Positions 8,304-16,041 of a stretch of DNA of 44,343 nucleotides are shown here, in pieces; position 1 is the stretch's first letter, and the number at the start of each line of letters is the position of its first letter. This DNA comes from Acidobacteriota bacterium. GTDB lineage: Bacteria > Acidobacteriota > CAIWXX01. The position numbers and the translations under genes were made by a program. The stretch spans positions 1 through 44,343 of the forward strand of contig JACPPM010000260.1 of assembly GCA_016191015.1 (NCBI GenBank), in the 5' to 3' direction. The notes beneath the pieces were generated by a model. That model saw only the letters and a program-made list of their open reading frames with translations. It did no database searches and was not told the origin of the DNA.

Positions 8304-10564
8304 TAGACAGCGCAGCGATCGCAACGATTCTGCGAAAGGCGGAGACGGAGCGGCGCGGAGCACTGTTGGAGACGGAGGGGTTCGGCATCCTGACTGCGAT
8401 GGGCATCAGGGTGCCGCGACAGGTCTTCGTCCGAGGCAGGGGCGAATTGAAAGACTCTGCGGTTCCAGCCGGCGAACGGGTCGTCCTCAAGGTCGTCTCA
8501 CCAGCGATCCTGCACAAATCCGAAGCAGGCGGGGTGCAGATCGTAGCGAACGATTCGGACGTGATAGTGGCGGCGATCGAACAGATGTCGGCACGATTCG
8601 GAGAGATCGACGTGCGTGGTTACACGATCAGTGAGTACATCCCGTATGACCCCTCGCTCGGTAACGAGCTGCTGATCGGCGCCAGGTGGACAGCCGAATT
8701 CGGACCGGTCGTCACGTTCGGCGCCGGCGGGATTTTTGCCGAATTCCTGGCGAAGAGCTTCAGGCCCGGCAGTGACTCCGCCATTTTGTCAGCCCGGTTG
8801 GTCGCGGAAGACGAGATCATGCCCTGCCTCGAGCAGGCAGCGATCAGCCGTCTGGTTTTCGGAGGGCTCCGGGGCCAGAGCGGCAGAGTCGATCCGCAGG
8901 CCATCGCGAAGGTCGTCGCCGACTTTTGCGCATTCGCGAACGCATTCATGCCGGATCCGATCGCCGAGCTCGAGATCAACCCGATGGTGCTCTCCAGTGG
9001 ACACCTCGTTGCGCTTGATGTCCGCGGGCTCCTGAGCCACGCTGTCGGGTCCGCCGAGCCGGCACGCCCCGTCGCGAAGATCCGGAACCTGCTGCAGCCT
9101 CGTTCGATCGCGATCGTAGGGGTCTCGGAGAAGCTCAACCCGGGTCACATCATCCTCAACAACATCCTGGGTGAGGGATTCGACCGCGACCGGATCTATG
9201 TCGTCAAGCAGGGCAGCGATACGATCGAAGGCTGCCAATGCTATCCGGACATCGAAGCGATGCCGGGACGGGTGGATCTTTTCATCCTGAGCGTGAGCGC
9301 GGCGCAGACGCCTGGGATCATCACGAGGATCGTCGAGGGCCGATGGGCCGAGAGCCTTATCGTCATTTCCGGCGGGCTGGAAGAGAAGCAGGGCACCGAG
9401 GCGATTGTGGCGCGGATGAGAGGGACGCTCGCGCGCGCGCGGGTGAGTGATTGGCATGGTCCTCTCATCAACGGTGGCAACTGCCTTGGGATACGCTCAG
9501 GGCCCGGCCACTATGACACCCTGTTCATTCCCAAGCACAAGCTCCCCGCGCCGGCAGTGGAGAGATCCCCGCTTGCGATCATATCGAGCAGCGGCGCGTT
9601 TGCGATCGCGCGCATGAACAAACTCCCTCTCAACCCCAGATACCTGATCTCCCTCGGCAACCAGATGGATCTGACGCTTGGCGACTACCTTTCATACCTC
9701 GCCGACGACGCGGAGATCGAGGTCTTTTCGGTCTATGCTGAGGGATTCCGCCCTCTGGATGGTTTACGGTTTCTCGAAGCTGCCAGACGGATCACTGCGA
9801 CCGGGCGCACGGTGATCTTGTATCGCGCGGGGCGCACCGCGGCGGGCGCGAAGGCGTCGGCGAGTCACACGGCAGCGATTGCCGGCGACTACGCCGTCAC
9901 CCGCGTCCTTGCAGAACAGGCTGGCGTCGTTATGGCGGAAACCATCGCCGATTTCGAAGATCTGACGAAGATCTTTGTCCTCCTCAGAGACAGGCGGGTC
10001 GCCGGGCTGCGGCTCGCTGCAGTCTCGAATGCAGGCTTCGAATGTGTCGCCATGGCCGACAACCTTCATGACTTCAGCTTGGCCCGATTCGGAAAGGAAA
10101 CTGTGTCTGGTCTCGAGGAATTATTCCGCAGATGCCACCTCGAGGAGATCGTGGACCTGCACAACCCGGTGGATCTCACCCCGATCATGGACGACGGCGC
10201 GACCGCAGACGCGATCCGCGCCGTGCTCCTCGACGCCAACGTCGACATCGTCGTCATCGGTTGCGTGCCCCTCACGGGCGCACTCAACACCCTGCCCCCA
10301 TCGAACGGGCATGGCGAGAACATTCACAACTCGGAAGCTCTTGCGATGCGCATGGCCGCGATCCGGCGCGATATTTCCAAGCCCTGGGTGGCTATCGTGG
10401 ATGGCGGCGCGATCTATGATCCGATGGTCAAGGTACTCGAAGAGAACGCGATTCCAACCTTCAGGACTGCAGATAGGGCTCTCCGTCTCTTCAACCGGTT
10501 CTGCGCGGCCCGCGTGCGTGCACTCGCCCAGGAACGTTCTGCGCTGGGATCCCTGGCCGGCTAG
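8297..10564 (+). CDS. ADP-forming acyl-CoA synthetase (fused beta-alpha, NDP-forming)
   Basis: A 755-residue enzyme that would convert acyl-CoA, ADP and phosphate to the free acid, CoA and ATP. The start is ATG 8297 inside the end of iorB; a longer open frame upstream is not used. Residues ~1-235 are an ATP-grasp beta domain (VVLKVVSPAILHKSEAGGV; FGAGGIFAEFL; ELEINPMVL). Residues ~255 onward are the CoA-binding alpha part (NLLQPRSIAIVGVSE, then IINGG-type and SSSGAFA motifs). His524 lies in the SHTAAIAGD motif, the phosphohistidine loop. Many fused bacterial homologues have the order alpha then beta; here it is beta then alpha. Together with IorAB this gives substrate-level phosphorylation from aryl pyruvates, as known in peptide-fermenting archaea. 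It could also serve other acyl-CoAs. Confidence 0.92.
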   Translation: MLIDSAAIATILRKAETERRGALLETEGFGILTAMGIRVPRQVFVRGRGELKDSAVPAGERVVLKVVSPAILHKSEAGGVQIVANDSDVIVAAIEQMSARFGEIDVRGYTISEYIPYDPSLGNELLIGARWTAEFGPVVTFGAGGIFAEFLAKSFRPGSDSAILSARLVAEDEIMPCLEQAAISRLVFGGLRGQSGRVDPQAIAKVVADFCAFANAFMPDPIAELEINPMVLSSGHLVALDVRGLLSHAVGSAEPARPVAKIRNLLQPRSIAIVGVSEKLNPGHIILNNILGEGFDRDRIYVVKQGSDTIEGCQCYPDIEAMPGRVDLFILSVSAAQTPGIITRIVEGRWAESLIVISGGLEEKQGTEAIVARMRGTLARARVSDWHGPLINGGNCLGIRSGPGHYDTLFIPKHKLPAPAVERSPLAIISSSGAFAIARMNKLPLNPRYLISLGNQMDLTLGDYLSYLADDAEIEVFSVYAEGFRPLDGLRFLEAARRITATGRTVILYRAGRTAAGAKASASHTAAIAGDYAVTRVLAEQAGVVMAETIADFEDLTKIFVLLRDRRVAGLRLAAVSNAGFECVAMADNLHDFSLARFGKETVSGLEELFRRCHLEEIVDLHNPVDLTPIMDDGATADAIRAVLLDANVDIVVIGCVPLTGALNTLPPSNGHGENIHNSEALAMRMAAIRRDISKPWVAIVDGGAIYDPMVKVLEENAIPTFRTADRALRLFNRFCAARVRALAQERSALGSLAG

Positions 10565-10637
10565 CTCCGGGGAACGTCGGGGCCACAGGCTCCGTCCGGG
10601 AATACAGTAGATCTTGGCTCATGTTGCCCGCGAACTT

Positions 10638-10646
10638 TGATATAGT
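10638..10646 (+). promoter_or_regulatory. Extended -10 promoter for the permease gene
   Basis: TGATATAGT contains an extended -10 (TG-N-TATAGT). No good -35 lies at the usual distance, which is acceptable for this class. It is 30 bp before the permease ATG, whose AGGAGG is at 10663-10668. The permease therefore can be transcribed separately from the ior cluster. Confidence 0.5.
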
Positions 10647-10675
10647 GCTCGCACCATCGATCAGGAGGAAGGCGC

Positions 10676-12493
10676 ATGCGGGGCGTTTTTGCGACAAAGA
10701 ACCTGGACGACATACTCAAGGACTCCGAGAAACCTGAATACTCCCTGAGGCGCGTGCTCGGGCCGGTTCAGATCACCCTGCTCGGGATCGGCGCGATCAT
10801 CGGCGCCGGCATCTTTGCCACAATAGGCACGGCCGCTGCGGGTGATGCGCATCGTGTGGGGGCAGGGCCCGGGCTGATGCTCTCTTTCGTTTTTGCCGCC
10901 ATCGTCTGTGCCTTCGTGGCCCTCTGCTACGCGGAGCTGGCGGCAATGGTCCCGATCTCGGGATCGGCCTACACGTATTCGTACGCGACGCTGGGCGAGC
11001 TCGTCGCGTGGATTATCGGCTGGGACCTCATCATCGAGTACGCCGTTGGGAACGTCGCCGTCGCCATTAGCTGGGCCAACTACTTCAAGACGCTGATGCG
11101 CGAGGCCGGCTACATCATCCCTGACTGGATTTCGATCGACTATCAGACAGCGCATAAGATTCCCGGCCTGCTCGAAAACGCGCCCCACATTCTCGGTGTC
11201 CCCATCGTTTTCAACCTGCTGGCCTTCCTGATCGTCGCCTTCATCACCGTCATCCTGTTGATCGGCATCCGCGAAAGCGCCTGGTTCAACGCCGGGATGG
11301 TCATGACCAAGCTCGTCGTTTTGACCTTTTTTGTTATCGTCAGCTACAAAGCTGTGCATTCGGGCAACTGGCATCCTTTCATGCCGAACGGTTGGCTTGG
11401 GGTGCTCTCTGGAGCCGCAGTCATCTTCTTCGCCTACATCGGGTTCGATGCTGTCTCGACCGTGGCGGAGGAGGCTAAGAATCCGCAGAAGGACATGCCC
11501 ATCGGCATCATCGCCTCGCTGATCGTCTGCACGGTCTTCTACGTGATCATCGCGGCCGTCTTCACCGGTATCATTCCGTACGCGGACCTGGTCAAGACTC
11601 TTTCCAATCAGCAGGCCGAGCCTTTGACGCTTGCACTCGACTACGCAAAGCTCGGCGGATGGATCATCACAATAGTGGCTGCCGGATCCGTCATCGCGCA
11701 CACGGCAGTTCTCTTCGTCTTCCAACTGGGGCAGCCGCGAATCTTCTTCTCCATGGCGCGCGACGGCCTCCTGCCTTCCGTCTTTGCCAAGGTCCATCCC
11801 AGGTTCCGCACTCCCTGGGGATCGACGATCATGACCGGCGTCGGCGTCGGCATCGCTGCGACTGTGTCCAGCCTCGACGAGATGGTGGACCTCACCAATA
11901 TCGGTACGCTCTTCGCCTTCATTCTCGTCTGCATCGGAGTCATCGTCCTCCGCGTGAAGGACCCGGACAGACATCGGCCGTTCCGCGTCCCATTCGGCCT
12001 CGTGTTGCCCGTTCTTGGGATCATAGGCTGCCTCGTCCTGATCTACTACCTGCCGCCGACCTCGTGGCTCCGTTTCGCGGCCTGGCTGAATTTCGGCTTC
12101 GTGATCTATGCGAGCTACGGCAGCTTGAGGAGCCGCCTGACAGGGCGAGCACTGGCCGAAAAGCCCGCGCTCCATGACGCTCAATCGGCCTACACCGGAG
12201 CATACCTGGCTGTGGGCGGGATTGCCCTCCTCGCCATCACACGAACTGCGGACATTCTTCACCTGGGATCCGCAGCGCCCCACAATTGGTGGTTCGCCAA
12301 CTCGTGGTGGCTCACCTTGCCGCTCGTGCTCAATGCCGTGCTCCTGTGCCCCGAAGTGATTGCGAGGTCGAGGCGGGCCTTGGCCGCTGACCTGCCTGAG
12401 GAGATCGCCACCCGGACGAAGCGTGCCGCTCTGGTGGCTTGGGCGCTGATGATAGCGTCTGCGGCCTACCTTGTTTGCGTCTGGCAGTTCTGA
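10676..12493 (+). CDS. APC-superfamily amino acid permease (cationic amino acid transporter type)
   Basis: A 605-residue inner-membrane transporter with about 14 hydrophobic segments. The first membrane segment carries the substrate-binding signature GIGAIIGAGIFATIG found in the APC family, and VPISGSAYTYSYATLGE follows. The segment AVIFFAYIGFDAVSTVAEEAKNPQ (near residue 250) is the hallmark of the CAT subgroup. The length with extra C-terminal helices also fits CAT proteins. It would import amino acids with protons or by exchange. It sits 112 bp after the acyl-CoA synthetase in the same direction, so it is a natural supplier of substrate for the IorAB pathway. The actual substrate (Lys/Arg, aromatic or broad) cannot be read from the sequence. 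Confidence 0.93.
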   Translation: MRGVFATKNLDDILKDSEKPEYSLRRVLGPVQITLLGIGAIIGAGIFATIGTAAAGDAHRVGAGPGLMLSFVFAAIVCAFVALCYAELAAMVPISGSAYTYSYATLGELVAWIIGWDLIIEYAVGNVAVAISWANYFKTLMREAGYIIPDWISIDYQTAHKIPGLLENAPHILGVPIVFNLLAFLIVAFITVILLIGIRESAWFNAGMVMTKLVVLTFFVIVSYKAVHSGNWHPFMPNGWLGVLSGAAVIFFAYIGFDAVSTVAEEAKNPQKDMPIGIIASLIVCTVFYVIIAAVFTGIIPYADLVKTLSNQQAEPLTLALDYAKLGGWIITIVAAGSVIAHTAVLFVFQLGQPRIFFSMARDGLLPSVFAKVHPRFRTPWGSTIMTGVGVGIAATVSSLDEMVDLTNIGTLFAFILVCIGVIVLRVKDPDRHRPFRVPFGLVLPVLGIIGCLVLIYYLPPTSWLRFAAWLNFGFVIYASYGSLRSRLTGRALAEKPALHDAQSAYTGAYLAVGGIALLAITRTADILHLGSAAPHNWWFANSWWLTLPLVLNAVLLCPEVIARSRRALAADLPEEIATRTKRAALVAWALMIASAAYLVCVWQF

Positions 12494-12653
12494 TCGGATC
12501 CTGCTGGAGAAGACACGCGTCGTTCAGAGGAGGAGTATTGGGAATCACGGCGCCCAGGATTCGCACTCTGTCTGCGGAATTCGCGTTCGCCTCGGGAAGA
12601 ATAGGCAATCTCGGGTTGATGCGACTTTGAAGTTCGATCGGCCGCGACCACGT

Positions 12654-13082
12654 ATGACAAGTGTGTGCGTCGTTGCGCTTCTTTTGATTGCCGCTCCGCA
12701 GCTTCCAGCCCGCGATACCCCCACGGGCAAGCTCACCGTCACCATTATCAATGTCAGAAGTGATTCAGGTTATGTGAGGATCGCTTTGTTCAACTCGCCG
12801 GAGACGCATCTCAAGAGTTCATTCCGTTCCGAACGAATACCGGCGACTGGCCAACATTGCGTTGTCGTGCTTGACCAACTGCCTTACGGTGAATTCACGT
12901 TCATCGTCCATCACGACGAGAATGGGAATGGGAAGATGGACAAGAACTTCCTGGGCATGCCCAAGGAGGGGTATGCGTTCTCTAGGGGTGCCAGAGTGTC
13001 TTTCGGCGCTCCATCGTATCGGGATTGCACGTTGAAGCTCGAGGCATCCGAACTGAGTGTCGTGGTCAAGCTCAGCTATTGA
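12654..13082 (+). CDS. Exported DUF2141 protein
   Basis: A 142-residue exported protein, close to the usual size for DUF2141. The ATG at 12654 gives a good signal peptide (VCVVALLLIAAPQLPA), but there is no clear ribosome site just before it. The frame is open back to a TTG at 12471 inside the permease gene, and a strong AGGAGGAG at 12528-12535 sits farther upstream, so the start is uncertain. The mature part matches the family pattern: GKLTVTIINVRSDSGYVRIALFNSPE, LPYGEFTFIVHHDENGNGKMDKNFLGMPKEGYAFS, then a beta-rich end. HDENGNGKMD resembles a calcium-binding loop. Function of the family is unknown. Confidence 0.85.
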   Translation: MTSVCVVALLLIAAPQLPARDTPTGKLTVTIINVRSDSGYVRIALFNSPETHLKSSFRSERIPATGQHCVVVLDQLPYGEFTFIVHHDENGNGKMDKNFLGMPKEGYAFSRGARVSFGAPSYRDCTLKLEASELSVVVKLSY

Positions 13083-13148
13083 ATGAATCAATTGAAACCA
13101 TGCTTTGTCCGGCCTTCGCATGCCGAGCGCCGGAGAGCGCAATCACCG

Positions 13149-13225
13149 TAGAATCCAGGAGATTGAGTGCTAGCACGAAATGGCAATACGTTCGAGGGGG
13201 CGAGATCCTCCGGACCCCTCTCAGG
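13149..13225 (-). repeat. Gene-end repeat family, copy A (partial, inverted)
   Basis: This stretch matches the reverse complement of 27414-27490 at about 55 of 63 positions in its best part (by eye). It lies between the DUF2141 and M28 genes. Its last bases, CTCAGGGAG, supply the probable ribosome-binding sequence of the M28 gene. The half containing the second inverted arm seen in copy B is missing. Confidence 0.7.
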
Positions 13226-13234
13226 GAGTGACTC

Positions 13235-15547
13235 ATGTTGACCAGGGGTGTCCCTTTGGCGGTTGCGATTGTTCTTTCCTTCTCCTGGTCAGTGTCAGGG
13301 GAGAGCACCGATCCTTCACGCGAGGAGTCTTCCGACGCCGTGCGCGTAAGGCGCCACCTGGTCGAGCTGACGAATTTGGGCCCACGTCCCACGGGAAGTG
13401 AGGCCAACGCGAAAGCCGCCGCCTACCTCCTCGACGCCTTTCGGCGGCTGGGAGCGCGGGCTCGGCTGCAGGAGGGAGTCGGGTTCTACCAGCCAAGAGG
13501 GAGCAGCGGCCCCGTCCGCAACGTTTTGGCGCTTCTGCCCGCTGACGCGCCCGATCCATCCCTCGCCGTGGACGGGAAAGACATCGTTCTTGTGGTGGCG
13601 CACTATGATTCCGTCCCGGGAGGGCCGGGTGCGGCCGACGATGCCATGTCGGTTGCGGCGATGCTGGCCGCCGCTGAGGACCTGGCGCAGAAGGAGAAGC
13701 GGAAGCGCACGGTTCTCTTCCTCGCCACGGACGGTGAGGAGCAGGGCCTTCTGGGAGCCGACCTCTTCGTCCGGGAGGAACCGCTGGCGCGCAAGGTGGC
13801 TGTCGCTTTCAACTTCGATCATGCTGGCCGCGCCGTCCCCCTCTACTGCTTCGAAACGGCACCCCCAAACCGTGCGATTCTAGCGGCCCTTGCTGATCTT
13901 CCGCGGTACACGGGTCATCCGCTCGCGCTGTCCCCGGCTGAAGACGTCTACCATGCGATGCCCGCCGACACGGACTTCACTGCGCTCAAGAGATTGTCCA
14001 TCCCTGGCCTCAGTATCGGCGCGATTGCAGACGACTACGCCTATCACACTTCACGCGATGGAGAGGAAGAAGTCGGTGACGAGATCCTGACGGCTTTGAA
14101 ATGGACGATGGATGGGCTGCTCCGCGGGCTCGTCCTGGAGGGGAGGCCCGTGGGTGGGGAGCCGGAGCACGTCGGGAACGACGTCGTCTTCTTTCAAGTC
14201 GGCCCGTTCTTCGTTCGCATGGGGACTGGCGCTTGGAGACTTTTCTCCATTACGATTCTCGTTCTCTCCCTAGTCGCGATCTGGAGCTTGGTGCGAGGGA
14301 TGATCCGAGCCTTCCTGCGCGCCCTCGCTGCGGTGCCCGTTGCGTTTGGCTTGAACTTCATCATCACATGGCTGGCTGTCCTTGCGTTGGCAAGATTTGG
14401 AGCGGCGTGGCAAGTCGGCTATGCGCGGCCGCTGCCGTTCTTCTTTCTCCTAACCACACTCTCGATCATCGGCCCGATGCTCGCTGGGGCGTGGCTGGAA
14501 AGGAGTGATGGTCGCACGAGAGACATCCGTCTTGCTGCAGCCCTCGTGCCGTGGGCTCTGTCAGCCGCAGCGATGACAGTCCTCATGCCTGGCTCGTCGG
14601 TTCTGTTCACACTTCCCCTTGCCGGCCTCGTGCTCGCCTCGGTGCGCGTTAGGGAAGGGTGGCCGCGCTACGGCGCGCTCGTTGCGGCCGCGCTCGCGCT
14701 CCTCCTCCTCGCACTTGTCTGGTACCCGTTCCTGGCAGCCGTCCATCCACTCGCGGTCACCACCTTTGCCAAGTTCGGGGCGTCTCCGCCGTCATTCTTC
14801 TGGCCGCTGTTCGCAGGTGCCTGCTCTCTGTTTCTGCTCCCGCTACCTCGGGCTTTCTTCCCACTTCCCAAAGGCAAGGGCCGCATCATCGCTCTCACAG
14901 CTACCGCCACGACCGCCGCGGCGACGATCTGGTTGATCTCCGGCCCCCCCTACGACGACCGGCATCCCGAACGAAGCTGGGTTTACCACCTCACCGAGAA
15001 TACGCCGAACGGGCCACGGGCGATCTGGGCCGTGTCCAGCTCCGACCGGCTGCCCGTTTTCGCTTCGGGCGCTCCCGAGGAGGTGACGACACCCGAAGTG
15101 GCGGAGTGGTTTCTTCGGGGGAAAGCAGACGTGCGGGTCCTGCGTGCGGAGCCGATCACTCCTCTTCCTCTCATCACAGTGGCGCGCGAGGAACGCACCT
15201 TGGTCGTGGAAGTGTCACCGCCTCCCGGAAGCACGCGCGTGGGCATCATGGTCGATGGTGCCAGGATCGACAGCTCAGAGCCCCCAGGGCAGGTGGAAGG
15301 CGGGGTCCTTCGCCTCCTGCGTTTCATGCCCGAGGCGGACCGGCCGTCGCGTTTCGTGATCATGGGCCGATTCACCGAGAAGACCAGAGTCTTTGCCTTG
15401 GCGGGATCAGAGGGTCTCCCCGGACTACTGGATAGCCGCGGGCTACCCGCTTGGTTGCCGGATGGCCCACGAACCTGGTCGGGAAGAACCTTCGCCATCA
15501 CGCGCCTGACGAATCCCAACGTGGCTCAGAACAACCAGGCACGATAG
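13235..15547 (+). CDS. Membrane-bound M28-family zinc aminopeptidase
   Basis: A 770-residue protein with an N-terminal signal sequence, an M28 peptidase domain (about 30-290) and a C-terminal part with about eight membrane segments (340-570) plus a beta-rich tail. The architecture recalls eukaryotic ER metallopeptidase 1 (Fxna). Zinc and catalytic motifs are all visible: VVAHYDSVPGGPGAADDAMS (His, bridging Asp and catalytic Asp region), TDGEEQGLLGA (catalytic Glu and ligand Glu), FNFDHAG (Asp ligand) and YHTSRDG (terminal His ligand). It would trim peptides outside the cytoplasm. The ATG at 13235 is preceded by AGGGAG. It is near the amino-acid catabolism cluster but separated from it by a repeat. 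Confidence 0.92.
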   Translation: MLTRGVPLAVAIVLSFSWSVSGESTDPSREESSDAVRVRRHLVELTNLGPRPTGSEANAKAAAYLLDAFRRLGARARLQEGVGFYQPRGSSGPVRNVLALLPADAPDPSLAVDGKDIVLVVAHYDSVPGGPGAADDAMSVAAMLAAAEDLAQKEKRKRTVLFLATDGEEQGLLGADLFVREEPLARKVAVAFNFDHAGRAVPLYCFETAPPNRAILAALADLPRYTGHPLALSPAEDVYHAMPADTDFTALKRLSIPGLSIGAIADDYAYHTSRDGEEEVGDEILTALKWTMDGLLRGLVLEGRPVGGEPEHVGNDVVFFQVGPFFVRMGTGAWRLFSITILVLSLVAIWSLVRGMIRAFLRALAAVPVAFGLNFIITWLAVLALARFGAAWQVGYARPLPFFFLLTTLSIIGPMLAGAWLERSDGRTRDIRLAAALVPWALSAAAMTVLMPGSSVLFTLPLAGLVLASVRVREGWPRYGALVAAALALLLLALVWYPFLAAVHPLAVTTFAKFGASPPSFFWPLFAGACSLFLLPLPRAFFPLPKGKGRIIALTATATTAAATIWLISGPPYDDRHPERSWVYHLTENTPNGPRAIWAVSSSDRLPVFASGAPEEVTTPEVAEWFLRGKADVRVLRAEPITPLPLITVAREERTLVVEVSPPPGSTRVGIMVDGARIDSSEPPGQVEGGVLRLLRFMPEADRPSRFVIMGRFTEKTRVFALAGSEGLPGLLDSRGLPAWLPDGPRTWSGRTFAITRLTNPNVAQNNQAR

Positions 15548-15621
15548 GACCGAAGCGGGCGTGACAACCACCACAGGGGAAAGTGATGCGGCGCGTCAAC
15601 GGAATGTAGCGCCTCAGTGGT

Positions 15622-16041
15622 GTGGGGCATCCGCCCATCCTCGAACCGGCGGATGTAGGCGAGTCTCAGTCGCCGGGTTTGCGGGGAGTCAAGCGCAGCA
15701 CCGCGGATTTCGCATGGCACGACTTCTACTCCATAGGGAAGGAGGCCAGCGAGATCCTTCACAATTACGCGGACTTCGCCGACGCGCCGGTCGGGACAAT
15801 CCTACGGCTCTCCAACGATTGCGAAGTCCATCGGCGTACTCCTGACTACTTGGCCTACGTGACCGAGCTCGACGCATCTCACGCGAGTCCGGGGCGAAGG
15901 TCTGCTTGCCAGCAGCGAAAAACCAGCAGAAACTTGACAACCCTCCGTTGTGGTCCTAGCTTGTTGTTATGCTTCCAACGCGACCCTATGGCATTGGTGT
16001 CATCCCGCGGATCAGGCGGCTCGGTTACGCGGCACTCCTGA
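15622..16041 (+). pseudogene. Possible truncated gene before the propeller sensor
   Basis: The 421-bp gap between 15548 and 15968 contains an open frame starting at GTG 15622. Residues ~27-85 (for example DFYSIGKEASEILHNYADF and PVGTILRLSNDCEVHRR) have protein-like composition and GC-rich third positions. Its last third overlaps the start of the next gene and looks non-coding. There is no ribosome site, and I do not recognise a family. It may be the remains of a gene whose end was replaced, or chance. Confidence 0.25.
15934..15962 (+). promoter_or_regulatory. Promoter placed for a leaderless transcript
   Basis: TTGACA (15934-15939), 17-bp spacer, TAGCTT (15957-15962). The ATG of the propeller gene is at 15969, seven bases after the -10, so transcription would start on or next to the start codon. 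No Shine-Dalgarno sequence is present, consistent with a leaderless mRNA. Confidence 0.5.

Noticed and set aside
10661-12283. Long minus-strand open frame (540 aa) opposite the permease
   Set aside because: Composition is Asp/Glu/Arg/Gly-rich without hydrophobic core, the typical antisense shadow of a membrane protein gene; the plus strand has a clear APC permease with ribosome site.
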